Assembly (NCBI GenBank): GCA_037367405.1
Contig: JAZKJV010011618.1
Coordinates: 558,001 to 622,000, forward strand
Direction: 5' to 3'
Source of the DNA: Ottelia alismoides
Lineage: Eukaryota > Streptophyta > Magnoliopsida > Alismatales > Hydrocharitaceae
Length of the DNA stretch: 64,000 bases
The notes below the pieces were generated by a model, which was given only the letters and a program-made list of their open reading frames with translations, was not told where the DNA came from and did not search any database. Positions 46,111-58,692 of this stretch are shown piece after piece. Numbering within the stretch: the stretch's first letter is position 1; every line of letters begins with the position of its first letter. A program made the translations under genes and the position numbers.

Positions 46111-49100
46111 ATGGATAAGTCATGGACGCACATGAGATTTATGGATGTCATTGAATATAATAGAGGGGTAAAACAATTTCTTGAATGGGCTTTTCATGAG
46201 GATAGATTCTCTTATAGAGTTGGAATCGATGGAGAAAATAATTTATGTCCTTGCATAAAGTGTAAGAATACACATTCTTACATATATGAAGTTGTCTACG
46301 ATCATCTAATATGCGAAGGGTTCTGGCTACATTACGAGATTTGGAGTGCACATGGTGAAGATGTTAGAAATTCATCACATCAAGTTGCCCGAAATGATCC
46401 AATTGGGGATATGTTATGGGAGTTTAATGTACTCCCACACCCTTTCCCATTCAAGACCAAATGGAGATTGATGATAGTCAGTTTTATACAAATTTAAAAG
46501 AAGCAGATGAGCCTATTTCTCCAGGATCTAAAGTATCTAGATCGGAGTTCTTATTAACCATTTTTAAGATGAAATTGATGCATCATTGTATTAAGGCAAT
46601 GATTGGGGAATTACTGGAGTTTATTGGTCAAGTGCTGAATAATCCTGAAGGTTATCCAACTAATTGGTACAACGCAAAAAAAGTCTTCGATCATTGGTTT
46701 AAAGTTAGAGAAAATAAATGCATGTCGTAGTGATTGCATTCTATTTTGGAAAAGAAAATCAAGAGCTTACTAGTTGTCCCGAATGTAATTTTTCGAGGTA
46801 TAAAGAAAATGCAAGTGTCTCTAATAATTCAAAAAGAAGAGCAGAGAAAGTACTTAGATATTTTCCATTGGTCCCTATACTACAACGTCATTTCATGTCA
46901 TCTAAGACAACTAAATGGATGTCATGGCATAAAGATATAAGGTGACTGATCCTAGTGGATTAATGCGTCATCCTTCAAATTCTAAAGAGTGGATACAATT
47001 TGATGAGAATTTTCCGAATTTTGCAGTAGGATCCAGAAATGTCAGGCTTGGTCTCTCAAGTGATGGTTTCAATCCATATGCAAACATGAATGTTAGTCAT
47101 ACAGTTTGGTCAGTCGTAATTGTAACTTATAACTTACCGCCATGGATGTGTATGAAGTCATCCTTTATGATGCTCTCAATGTTAGTACCAGGTCCAAAAG
47201 GACCTGGAAATGCAATATATATATATACACACATATGCATCCTTTGATTGATGAATTGAAGTTGTTGTGGTATGATGGAGTGCAGACATATAATGCACAC
47301 GAAAAAGAGAAGTTTACAATGCGTGCGATGTTATTATGGACCATTAACGACTTTCCAGCCTATGTCAATTTATCGGGGTGGAGTACCAAAGGTAAACTTG
47401 CATGTCTAGTATGTATGGACAAAACACACAGTACTTGGTTGAATAACAGTGGAAAGCATTGCTATTTGGATCACCGTCGATTCCTTCAAGTTAAACATAG
47501 ATGGCGTAGAAGTCAATATAAGGATAAATTTGACGGAGCATCATCATATCCATAATTTGACTTCGTACGTGTTTCTGGATGTGAGGTGTTGCATCAACAT
47601 GATGACATTGGACATATTCGTTGAGGTCGCCTTTTCAAGAAAAAAGTTGAGTGGTGGTTGGAAGAAACAGAGGATACTTTTTTGAGAGTTACCTTACTGG
47701 AACCATTTAGAGATTCGTCATAATCTTGATGTCATGCATATTGAGAAAAATGTGATGGAGAACATACTTGAAATCTTGGGTTTATCTGAAAATGCAAAAT
47801 ATACTTTGAAATCTAGGAGGGACTTACAACAATTAATTATAAGAAAGGAATTACAACCTGTAGAGTTGAACGATGGGAGAGTGATGTTACATGGAGCATT
47901 GTATACATTATCCTCAGATGCACGCCAGAAGATAGTGTCTTTCTTAGCTAACATCAAGGTACCATATGGCTACTCTTCTCAACTTTTTAGATGCGTGAAC
48001 ATAGCAGAGAAAACGATATCGGGACTTAAGAGCGATGAACACCATGTGTACATGCAAGTTTTCTTACCCTTAGCCATCCGTGGGGTGCTTTCTTTAGATC
48101 TTGTACCTCCCTTAATAGAGATGAGCCAATACTTTAAAGCTGTATGTAGTAAGGTGATCCATCTGCACTATATGGATGGGAACACAATATCATAGTGACC
48201 CTATGTAAGATGGAACAAATATTTCCACCATCATTTTTGATGTAATGGTACACTTGACTATGCACTTAGCAAGCGAGGCAAGAATAGCTGGTCCGGTACA
48301 ATATAGATGGATGTACCCCATTGAATGATATCTTAAAACTCTCCAGAGGATTCAATTGTAGAAGGATACTTATTTGAAGAATGCATCAATTTTTGTGCGA
48401 TGTACATGGATGGTACAAATAATCCATTTAATCGTATGGAAAGAAATTTTGATTGTGTACGCAAGAAGTCAGAGAAGGATGCCTATCAATTTTTCTTCAA
48501 ATGGAAGATCAATATCAGGTACTATAAGACGAGATTGGTCCCAAAGAGAGAGACACCTTGCACATTACTATATATTAATGCAAATCGATGAGATTGATGC
48601 ATATTTTGAAGAGTATAGACACATATCATTGGAAAGAGATGACATATATGTATTCGTGCTTTGGTTTCAAGTGCAAATTGAGCAATTTAAAAAAATGGTG
48701 ATCCAAGATGGACTACATAATTGGAAACAATATCATGAAGTCCATATTCACATGTTCACTCACATTCATGATATATTATAAATGGGTTCCGATTTAGAAA
48801 GAAATCAATTGATATCAATAAAACGAATCAAATGAGTAGTGTGAATCAGCTCTCGAGTCTGGATTAGATGGCAATTATGGTGAAATTATAGATATTATTG
48901 AGGTTAGCTTCACGCATGACCACCGAGTGGTGTTATTTAAATGTGATTGGTTTGATGTGTACAATGAAGGTGTGAGTTATCGCAAGGATAAGAAAAATAG
49001 ATTTGTGAGTCTAAAGAAAAGTGCTCATTTGGCTACAGAGAAACCTTTTGCATTAGCAAATCAAGTGGAACAAGTTTTCTTTGTAGATGACAATGATGCA

Positions 49101-49274
49101 TGTGGATGGATTATACCTATACGAGCGATGCCTAGAGATTTATATGATGTCCAAAATGAAGAAATCATTACAGATATGGATGCCTACCAAGATAATTTGC
49201 GTGACGTCGATACATCATGCATACAAAATGATATAGATGTGGATATTCTTATTAGTGGAACCAATAATGAGTAA
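46111..49274 (+). pseudogene. TNP2-like CACTA transposase
   Basis: Domains appear in family order but in several frames. First is a Transpos_assoc-type N-terminus (MDKSWTHMRFMDVIEYNRGV..FLEWAF, with CPCIKCKN). Next is the TNP2/Transposase_21 core: SCPECNFSRYK, KVLRYFPLVPILQRHF, VRLGLSSDGFNPYANM, YNLPPWMCMK, LSMLVPGPKGPGN, LLWYDGVQTYNAHEKEKFTM and LSGWSTKGKLACLVC. Then LDVMHIEKNVMENI, a DUF4218-like stretch (FLPLAIRGVL, MEQIFPPSFF), and a DUF4216-like C-terminus at about 48927-49180 (VLFKCDWFDV, EKPFALANQVEQVFFVDD). The protein would cut and join the element ends. At least six frame changes make it non-functional. Confidence 0.9.
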
Positions 49275-49365
49275 TGGTAAATTACGCCATTTCTTTAAAA
49301 TTTACATTTGTTTACAATATAAAATTGTAATTGGTTTAAAATTTTTGTCTTAAATCATAATATAA

Positions 49366-51529
49366 ATGAGACCACAGTCTGAACGTCGTGTTCACTCTAA
49401 ACCAATTACTCCTATAGTGGGAACCAATTTAACGGTAATTTGATAGTTTGAATTTTTCATTTGAATACATTCCTTTTTTAGATAGTTTGTTGTTATTTTA
49501 TAAACAATATAATGCAGGTGGAACCTCGGTTTGAACTTCGTACTCATTCCACGTTGACTGCACCTCTAACAGAAAGTAAATCAATGGTAAGTTACTAGCA
49601 TTAACCTTTCATTTGAATACTACAACTTCATAACAGTTTGGTTGCATGTGATTTATTTTTTATATTAATTGTGATTTAGATGGAACCATGAACAAACGGT
49701 TGTGTTGTTAGAACTCAATTAGAGCCGCATGAGTCACCTAAACAACATAGTGATGATGTAACGGATGTTGGATCATCAGGTAAGGGACATAGAGGACCAT
49801 CAAGGTGTCGTTACTTGGATCGTCTAGTAGCTGGACAAACATTGCATGTTAGAATTGTTTGTGGAGATGCTGTTGGAGAGAATGTTGTACAATTTCATAG
49901 TTTCTTAGGGCAGATCGCACGTTTTCGAATTCTTATTTTAACTCGTGATTTCAGAAGAGATGTTTCAGAGGATGTTAAAGCTTCAATTTTACATGACTTG
50001 GAGGTATGTTATAGATATTGGTTGTTGTTAAAAATCGAAAAATGTAGTCTAACATTAGCATTATAGGTTTCATTTACATGGGAGTGTAGCCCTGAGATAG
50101 ATAAACAAATATTGTCACATGCAGGTGATCTACATCGTCGGTATCGATGCGAAATAAAAAAGAAGGTAAAGCTTTCTTTTAAGTATTTTATATTTAAATA
50201 TTTTGTATTAACATAGTGAATACTATATTTTAGTTTTATTCTTTTACAATATTTTGACGAGACGGTACCTCTATCAGAGCTACGTAAAAGAACTCTCAAG
50301 GAGATTGATGCTGTGATAAGGAGAAAGCTTGTTGATTATTGGTCTTCTGAGGAGTATAAGGTATATTCATATTTTTCATATATTTTTGAAGATTTTTATA
50401 ATGTTGAATTGGCGTGAGATATATGTTATCTGAGCTTTTCCTAAGTAATATAAGTTATTATTGAGATATGTGTTCATCATATATGATTATTACACATGTC
50501 TATTTATACTTTATCATGTGATGTGTGCCTATTTCGTTATGGAAATTCATATCGATTATTGTTAGATATTTATTACTACAGAACAAAGGAAAAATATTGA
50601 AAAAATTAAGGAAAACTTTGCAAAAATGGTTTGATAGTCATTTTTAGGAAAAATTTGCTATGTTTAGTTGTGTGTTAATATTTTTTATGTAATTTAGGAA
50701 AAGACACGTAAGAACAAGAGAAACCGTGCAATAGAAGTGAATCCAACCCATCGGAAAATAGCCATAAAAAATTGACGAGTTTGTATGTATTATTTTAAAT
50801 TTTCGACTCTATTATAGTTATTACGTTTCCCTTCATTTATAATTTTATATTTTCATTATGCAGAAGAAATTGAATTCCTATGAGACATCATGAGTGGATA
50901 CTTTTCTTTAACTAAGAGTCGAGAGATTAAAGGTGTGAGGACATGGACGTCGGAGGTCCACCAAAAAGAACGCGTAAGTAAATTTTGAGAATAATTTTCT
51001 CTCTAGTAAATATCATAATTTTTTATATGATTGTTTAGGAGGAAATGGCGAGTCTCATGTCTCCTTCATGTACTGAGGATGAGAATGGAACGCCTGTGAT
51101 AGCACTCTCTCCAGATGAAGCCTTTATGAAAGTTAAACGACCCGAACCTTTTAGTCGTGTTCGTTGTGGTGGTCGTGGTGCCACTCTTTCCCGATTTTTT
51201 GTTGTTCAGGGTGGCTCTTCGAGCCAAGAGATTCTCGAGTTTCATAGTAATGTGCGCAATTTGACGGAACAACTTGCTTCCATGCATAAAGGACAAGAGT
51301 CTCTTATACAACAAATGACAGAGCAGCAACAACTTTTTATAAAACAAATGGCAGATCAACAACAGATGACAAGCAAATGATGGATATGATGGAGGTTCAT
51401 CGTCAAGAGATGAGAGATCTTGTATCAACGACGTCGAAGGAAAAGGATATGTCTCCTCATGCAAGTGATAGCGCTCGTGAAAATGATGAATACATTGATG
51501 ATGATGAGTATTATTCAGAAGATGCTTAG
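49366..51529 (+). pseudogene. Second CACTA gene, Transposase_24-like, spliced
   Basis: A multi-exon gene model. Short first exon from 49366 (MRPQSERRVHSKP), then a small exon at about 49518. Next comes one with DRLVAGQTLHVRIVCGDAVGENVV, joined at 50003/50067 to VSFTWECSPEIDKQIL. Then YFDETVPLSELRKRTLKEID...YWSSEEYK, joined across a 0.34 kb intron (GT at 50360) to EKTRKNKRNRA. The last exon, from about 51040, carries DEAFMKV, GRGATLSRF and a glutamine-rich coiled coil. Introns have GT..AG ends. A one-base shift near 51375 separates the acidic tail, and a stop at about 50774 probably marks a further break. In the family this protein binds the subterminal repeats. Confidence 0.65.
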
Positions 51530-51719
51530 AATCAATTTTTCTTTATTATTGTATAAGTAGTCTTGAATGATAATTTTTAGCAGTGACTATTGTTGTTTTA
51601 TTATAGTAATTGGAATATTTGCAATGCTATGTTATCATGGTTTGTTATATGTAATGATAATTGAGATTTACCATATTTTTAAAGATGTTATAGTTGATTT
51701 ATAATGATCATGAAATTGG

Positions 51720-52170
51720 CAGAAGTTACAATAAACATTTGTATAAATATTGTAGGCATATTTGATATAATAATAAACATATGAATTGTTGAATAATTAC
51801 AACATTTATTGCTGATATTAAAATATTTGTAACATTTATCAAATGTTGTCTAATATTACAACTGCAACATTTCCATGATGTTGCAATTTTATTATAACAA
51901 AAAACAAACGTTAGTATTTGCACCGTTTCATAATTGTTGCAGAAATGCGTAACAACAACATTTATTTTTGTGTTGCTATTTAATTGCAACGAATAAGAAA
52001 CGTTGCAAATGTGAGTTATTTGTAACGTTTGTTAATAAATGTTGTAAATGGCATTTGCGGCACAACTTTTAGGAACATTAAAAGCGACATACAATAAATG
52101 TTGTGTTTAGTAGAAAAATATTACAAATGAACTTTTACAACATAATTTCAAATGTTGCAAATATAGAGTT
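51720..52170. repeat. CACTA right subterminal repeats
   Basis: Dense units such as 'aacatttattgct', 'gttgcaaat' and 'aacgttt' in both orientations, a mirror of the left end but longer. Confidence 0.7.
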
Positions 52171-52198
52171 TTCCTGTATTGAATATATGATATTTATA

Positions 52199-52595
52199 GA
52201 GGAAAAGGAAGCTGTTTTGAGTAACAACCAAGTTGGTTGTTACACAAGGCAGTTTCCCCCTCTTTTTTTATTTTTTTTGAAAATAAAATCATGTATATTC
52301 ATCTATATAACCCTCCTACATGTCATTCAAATTTCGTCAGAAACAGAGACTCCTATGCCCTCCATCTAGAACAAGTAATTTTTAACGGTATGAAATTTGA
52401 TGTAATCGACCTGTTCTAGATGGAGGGCATAGGAGTCTCTGTTTCTGACGAAATTTGAATGACATGTAGGAGGGATATATAGATGAATATATTATGATTT
52501 TATTTTCGAAAAAATAAAAAAATGGGGGGGGGGGGGAGAAACTCCCTTGTGTAACATCCAACTTGGTTGTTACTCAAAATAACTTCCCTCTCCTC
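52199..52595. mobile_element. Foldback (MITE-like) element, copy 2
   Basis: A ~397-base inverted repeat. The outer arms begin GAGGAAAAGGAAG on the left and GAGGAGAGGGAAG when read inwards on the right, followed by TTTTGAGTAACAACCAAG. The left arm also contains a 23-base palindrome at 52221-52243. The inner stem matches copy 1 almost exactly ('gactcctatgccctccatct', 'tcgtcagaaacagagac'). A run of Gs at about 52514-52527 lies in the right arm. Possible 3-bp target duplication ATA, not certain. Confidence 0.75.
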
Positions 52596-53110
52596 ATACA
52601 CACGCACACACACACATATATATAGATATAATCAGAAAATACCCCAAAGTACAGTCTTTTTTATTTTTTAAGGGTTTTAAATATTAAGGGTATTTGTAAT
52701 AATATTAATAGGGATCGGGGAGTTTGCACAATGGTGTAGGGAAGCTACAAGCACCAGCTAGCACAACCCTTGGATTCAAATGCATCCAACAGCTCCTCTT
52801 CGTGCCATATCCCCCCTAAAAAGTGTAAGTCCCAATGTTGGCAGAGAACATTTCATCCCTCTCCTCCCTCCCTATTCACCATCCGTCATGATTTCTCTCT
52901 ACAGTACCTCCCTCTTGCACCGAGGAGCCAACACACTCCTCCCCATCATGCAATGGCCAACCACATGCAACGAGGCCCCTTCGTGCCACGCCCCTTTCGC
53001 TACTGTGGCCCTCACATTCTACTCCTCTCACCGTCACTGCCTTCTTGGGGCAAAGAGTCACTGCCCTCGTGCAACATGGGGCCCTAGTTGTATTTTTTTA
53101 TTTCTCTTCA
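52596..53110. other. Unassigned; microsatellite and GC-rich stretch
   Basis: (AC)n(AT)n at 52597-52625, then AT-rich sequence, then a pyrimidine/GC-rich stretch 52770-53085 open in two plus frames without motif. It may be LTR E remnant or older host DNA. No gene is supported. Confidence 0.4.
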
Positions 53111-54483
53111 TGATGAATCCATAATTCGTCATCTTTATTCTTTTATTTTAGCCAAATTCTTTAGCAAAATATCTATTAATATGTGTTAAAATCAATAAAT
53201 TACCATTCATCATTGATATGTTAATAATTCATATTTAGCATTCTTTTTAACCAAAATAAAAGAATAAAGAAGAAAAGAAAAAGAAAATAAATAAAGAAGG
53301 CTGTAATTATTTAATAAGTACAGACTGGTCCAAACCACGAGAGAAGGTCAATAACTAACATGATCGACAAGGAATAAAGGTAGGGAGAGTTAGGATCTTT
53401 ATTTATTAATATAATCCAAAAATTCCTAGTTGATATTATTTTTTGTATTTATTCACTGCATATATCATCCATTATTTATCTTCTATACATCGTTGACCTA
53501 TTTTATCTCTCAATAAAATATCCTTGAAATAAATGATTCCCTTAGTAAAACTTGTACATAAAAATATGATGTAGATAATAAAAATAATTGCAAAAATATT
53601 TTTTGTATAGATTAAAAGATACAACACTCAAAAAAGCTGCATGACAAGAATAAAAATATCAATATCTTCTCCATATGAACTCAAATTGAACCAAACTCAC
53701 TTTCATCATTTTTGGAGTCACGGTTTGAAAGTCGGCTTTTGGGGAGGGTTGTCTATATATGTACTATATTTATACTCGTATATATTTTTTATTGATATTT
53801 ATTTTTACACTTATTATATTTTTAAATATTTGTACTTATTGTATTTACTTTATAAAAATGCAAACAAAAATAATAAAATTCAAAACAAATAAAAGAAAAA
53901 ATTCTAATGAAATTAATCTAATTATCATACATATGTATCATGTATCTATATATTTAACCCATTAAATTAATTCACAAAACAAAATAAAAATCTAATTAAA
54001 ATCCTTTAATTATTGTGTAAATAAATAAAGTATAAAATACTATGTTTATTTGTAGAAATAATAAAATAAAAATATGTAAATATTATATATAGACAAATTA
54101 TACATATACATATTAATGTATATTGTATATAGTATTGTATATATATTATTAACATTGTTAAAAATAAAAAAATAGTTTGTAAAATAACTAACATTTTTCA
54201 TTTTGATTATTTTTCTATTTTTAAGCCATATACAATTTTAATAGGTTTTTAATTTATTTTCAAGATACCTTTTTTCCTATTGGTCAACCCAGATCCGTTA
54301 ACCCGGGTCAAACTTCCCCCTCCCAGGTCCGACCCGGATGATAGTTCATCGGGCCTATGTTCTCCCAAATTTTGCATTCGATTGTTTGCATTGGATCCGC
54401 GACCTTCGCAGATACTAGGCCTTGCCGGATTGTCGTCTGTTCGGGAGCTTTTTCTTGAAACTTCCATGCACCTAGGAGCACCC

Positions 54484-54493
54484 TATAAATAAT
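54484..54493 (+). promoter_or_regulatory. Candidate TATA box, LTR G
   Basis: TATAAATAAT in 'caccctataaataatctc', about 1.37 kb into the LTR and inside the GC-rich part, comparable with LTRs C and D. Confidence 0.45.
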
Positions 54494-55626
54494 CTCTTCC
54501 TTCCGCCATTGCCTCGTAGTTAGCTCTCGTTACCTTCTTTCTCCACATGGATCTCTAGGGTAGTGACAAGACCCTGGAGGAGTCTTTTGGAGCTCGGGTT
54601 GGTGGTCGTTTGAGCTGAACCACTGCGTGGCTGGAGCTCTCCACTACGTTGAGCCTCTTCCGTCTCCCGCAATGAAATCGAGGCCATGACCCCACCGACC
54701 ATCTCGTCGTTCTTCGCATTCCCACCTCCGATCACTAGGTAGCTTCATTTCCTTTTCTTTTCACCATTTTCGCTCGATTTGATCATCTACTCCACCTTCA
54801 GCCATCGTTGCTCCATCCACCATGTCGAAAGCTCCATCTCTCACATCTGTTTGCACCTGTATCGCTGACTTATCATCGCCTATCTTCCCGCGCAACCTGA
54901 CCTCCTTAGCCTCGATCATCGGATTGAGATTAAGGTATGGAATTCCCTCCTCCATGTTCACTGGAAGTCCAATCCATTCCCCCACTGCTTCTCTTGTTGT
55001 TTATGCAAATAACATTGGCCGGAGCTTCGCCTGCGAGTCTGCGGGTTTTCTTGTAGGTCTAGGTGTGCAAGGGAGTACCATTTCAACCCTCAACCGAGCC
55101 GATGGAGCAGCTCTAGGTGTCTTCTTCTCCAGATTTTCATCGAGATGCGCCCATCTCATCGAAGCCCTCTACCCGAAGTAGATCCACTCTAGTGAGATGC
55201 TAGACCTCTTTACCGGTTGATCAACCATAGTAGCACTAGATATTGAGGATCGAAGTTCAGTTGGCGGTTCCTTCTTGTTGTTCGTCCAAAGCCCCTCATA
55301 GCCATCGGATGGAGCAACACTCCACCCATATTTGATTCGGACCGCACGAGCACGCCCAAAAGTAGACTGTCCGACCAGATCCAGGACAAATATGAATGCA
55401 CATCACCGCATTTTCCCTGCACCGTTAAATATGCAGCAACAGTCCATCAGAGCCATACGTCAGAGTCACGCACGCCCCATGTGCCTGCCTTGGTATATTT
55501 CTCTTTTTATCCTACCATTACTGTTATTTCCATTTTAGTCTAATAAATGTAAAAGTTAGTTGTGATCATTTATAGTAAGGACCTCTTAGTTTTTATATTT
55601 GCACTTTAGTCCTGTCGAACCGCACT

Positions 55627-55644
55627 CACGTGTGTGTTCACGTG
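55627..55644. promoter_or_regulatory. Paired G-boxes, LTR G
   Basis: Two CACGTG hexamers six bases apart. The flanking bases no longer pair well, unlike LTRs A, C and D. Confidence 0.5.
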
Positions 55645-56917
55645 TTTTCTTTAGGTATTTTGCTTGTTTCATCCTGAACTTTCTTGTGTTAATGTAATAT
55701 ATTTAACTTTTGGAATTTGCATATATGCCCTGTGAGCCTGTTTCACGTTGATGCACGTTTTTAATGGACTATTTGCATGATTGGCCCTTGAGCTTTTATT
55801 GTGTATTACTAGTTGGCCCTGGAACTTAAAATAATTGCATTTTGGTCCTCACTTTCCAGACATTTTATTTTTGTTTATATTTGATACAATAAATATCAAA
55901 CTAAACCAAAAAATCCCCTAAAAATTAGTAGAGCTCCTGGTAGTGTGTTCTTCATGTGATGATTTTTGTTTATTGTTTTTCGTTCTCTTTCTATATTAAA
56001 AATTCAAAACTCACCAGAAATTCCCAGTTTGCCTTAGAAAATCCATAAAAATTCGAAAAATACCTTTAAAATTCCAAAAAATTAGACTAGTTTTATTTTT
56101 ATTTATTTGTTTTTCTACCGATTTTCAATTTTATATCTTTTTATAAAAATCTAAAAATATGCAAAACCTAAAAATACCATAGAAAATCATCTAAAATCTT
56201 TTTAAAATCCAAAAGTTGTATTCTTGGTCTTTGTTTTTAGATATTCACTTATACTTTTTGATAAAATTAACTACCGGGAGTTTTGAACCTATTTTCCATT
56301 TTTAATTTGAAAAATACTCCTAGTTATGCATTGTTCTCTTTATTCATTTTAATCACTTTAAAAATTCTAAAAATCCCTGAAAAATTACAAAAGTAGTACA
56401 TAATTGTCGAAAACGCAAAACCATTGTTATTGGATTTTTTTGGATATTTTTACCATATTTGAAAATACAAAAAAGTATTTGTGTGCCTTTTATTCATTTT
56501 GTTTTATTTGATTTATTTTAAACATCAAAAATAAAAATATACGATTTTAAAAAATTGTTAAAAAATTGAAAAACAGGAAGCATAAAAAAATATAAAAATT
56601 AAAGACCACAAAAATAAAAAAATATAAAAATCACATAAAAATCAAAGAGTAGTTTGCTTTGAATTTCCTTCTTTATTTTCTTTGATTTTTCCTAAATTGA
56701 TCAACTCTCATTTAATAACAACTGCCTCCATGTGTTCGATCCTGATCGCTATAACTGGTCAATAAAAGTAGCTTAGACCATTCTCTTTTACATGCTTGAT
56801 TCGTTTTGTGGTTGAATAATTTTCTTGATTTCTAGACGGATTTTCAGGGTGACAACGACATTATTAATTGCTTAATTTCATTAATTTAACCTTAATCGAT
56901 TAGGTTGGTCATCAGAA

Positions 56918-56935
56918 TTGCACCGTTGCCAGGGA
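56918..56935 (+). other. Primer binding site, tRNA-Asp type, element G
   Basis: TTGCACCGTTGCCAGGGA, 15 of 18 matches to TGGCGCCGTTGCCGGGGA, three bases after the LTR end. Establishes plus orientation. Confidence 0.85.
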
Positions 56936-58580
56936 GGCACGACGAGGATAGCTATGTTACTTGCTTTGCATGTTATTCTTGGTTTGTGTATATACTTGTT
57001 AGTCGTTCTTTATTTTATTTTTCTCGATATTTCTGTCACTTGTTTCTTTTATTTCTGCCTATATTTGTCTCTTAGTTTTGTATATATATTATTGTGGACC
57101 TACTATTTGTTTGAGGAATGAGCACTTGGTTGAGAACCGCGTTCTGTGAGGGGGCTTATACAGTTCTTGCAGGATCCAATTTGTCGGACATCGAAATCCC
57201 CCCAAGATCGAACTTTGGTTATTCATCCGAGATCTTATTTAATTGCTCTTCTCATTTAGACATTTATCCGCCTATTTATTTCTTTGTTTGATTGTTTACT
57301 TTTGGCTTTATTTCCTTTTTTTTATTTGCTTATATTTTTCATAATGATTATCTGACACATTTCTTGTTTTACCTTTGTTGCGAGGGCTCGCGAAGCGATG
57401 GAGGCCATCTTAGGTGAGCCGATACACTCGAGCGAGGCGGAGGCCGGGCATTCTACACCGAGCGACAGGAGAGAGCAACCTAGGAGGAGTAGGAGGAGCA
57501 GGAGACCATCTTAGTTTTTAATATTCTTTTTAGTCATTTTATTTTATTTTTGTATAAATTTGTAATAATTTTTGGCACTTGCTCTTTTTCTATTTTTTGG
57601 ACATTATTTGGGGTTTGTTTCGCCAAGTGCCGGTGCACTTGGGGGACCTCACAAAATTTGGTTTTCTTTGCCTTTATTTTTATTTGTTTTCTCACGATTT
57701 TCGTGTGCTTGAGACCTTAGCATTGGGTTCTATTTCCTTGGCTGAGGCAAGTAACCAATTAGGTCCAAAGCCCCTGTATAAGAATATATGTTCCTATAGT
57801 TTAGATCGTAGCTTGGACTTAGTCAAATAAATCGGTTCTTACCTGCTAATAGAAGTTGCTGCTTAGGATGTCCTCTTGCATCATTTTGGTAGTTTAATTT
57901 CAGTCTTTATTTTTATGCGCGGATGAAATTGCATGTAGACTGCTGGAGTAAGGTACACCTTCTATCTCGTGCAGGCATCATTGATTTCCATTGCATCGAC
58001 TTTTCCGACTTGCTCCCTTGATTTCTTTCACCTAGAAAATAAAGGAAATTAGACAATTCTTTAGGCGATTTTCTATTCGAAAATACTCAAAAAAAGTGTC
58101 AACCAAAAAAATTGAGACAACTAAAATAACTCGACCCTAAAGCAAATCTAACGATCACATTCATTATTTTGTGGAGAGTAACCCCCTCCTTGTTTGTAGG
58201 TGCTCTCCAGACAGAGTGAGGCACACATACTTATGGAATAGAGCCCAAAGCTCTGGACTTGTGCCCTAAAAGATTGGACTTTGACTCTCATTTCATGTTA
58301 TTGCTGCAAACACTTGACTTAAACGTTAGCAGAAGTAGTCATATGGATAAGGAGGTGGATTTCCTTAGAACGACTCCCGAGCTCTTATGAGGAATGTTCT
58401 TTACTTGAGGGATTCATCGACTTATTCACAGTCTAGTATAGAAGACTACACCTGTGAGCTTGTTAATATAAGTATTTTATCACTAAACTATAAAAATGAA
58501 AATATTAACGATCGAGCTTTCACGGTCATCATTGTGTTGAGTTCGTGAATTTGGGGGTTTGTTTTCTGATCATTGTTTTT
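56936..58580 (+). mobile_element. Leader region of element G
   Basis: Matches the reverse complement of the CD leader in order: 'tttgttgcgaggg' near 57380, 'actcgagcgaggcggag' near 57430, 'gcatcattgatttcc' near 57976, and 'cggtcatcattgtgtt' with 'gggggtttg' near 58525-58560. No gag frame longer than ~80 codons. The match stops at about 58580, where the polarity of the following sequence changes. Confidence 0.6.
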
Positions 58581-58599
58581 CATCCCATATCTAATCTTA

Positions 58600-58692
58600 A
58601 CTTTCTTCCACATCATGATGATGGGCATGCGGTCTCTTAGGCTACCTCTTGTGGCACTACTTCATATCCGATGAACGACATTTTCATCGCTT
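58600..58692 (-). other. Minus-oriented leader fragment beside LTR F
   Basis: 'gggcatgcggtctcttaggctacctc' and 'cgaacgacatttt.catcgctt' resemble the CD leader end and primer-site region (34110-34304). The primer site itself is too changed to identify. It suggests an element once lay to the left of LTR F. Confidence 0.3.

Larger units (their letters stand above)
44049..52181 (+). mobile_element. CACTA (En/Spm) transposon, 8.1 kb
   Basis: Left end CACTACATGAAAA. The right end read inwards is CAATACAGGAAAA, so the terminal CACTA box has decayed to CAATA. Both ends are flanked by the 3-bp target duplication AAT (44046-44048 and 52182-52184). Subterminal regions are packed with 'gttgcaaat'/'aacatttgcaac' units in both orientations, at about 44070-44280 and 51720-52170. 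It carries a broken TNP2-type transposase gene and a second, intron-containing gene. Confidence 0.92.
53111..56914 (+). mobile_element. LTR G (5' LTR of plus-oriented Athila-like element)
   Basis: Starts TGATGAATCC and ends GGTCATCA, directly before a tRNA-Asp-type primer site. The start is the reverse complement of the right ends of LTRs A and C (shared 'tca.c.tttatt.t.t.attt..gcc', and 'tcgacaagg.ataaa' near 53365). The layout is the same with opposite polarity: U3, TATA-like site, GC-rich core 54276-55500, iterated TGCAAA array 55490-55870, then a T/A-rich tail. Its version of the LTR-internal frame is broken. Frames on both strands in the GC core have no motif. Confidence 0.75.

Noticed and set aside
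52770..53124. 105-114 codon overlapping plus frames
   Set aside because: Two frames open at once in pyrimidine-rich sequence, no motif and no support from neighbours.
54822..55181. 119-codon plus frame in the GC core of LTR G
   Set aside because: Position inside the LTR and lack of motif point to chance.
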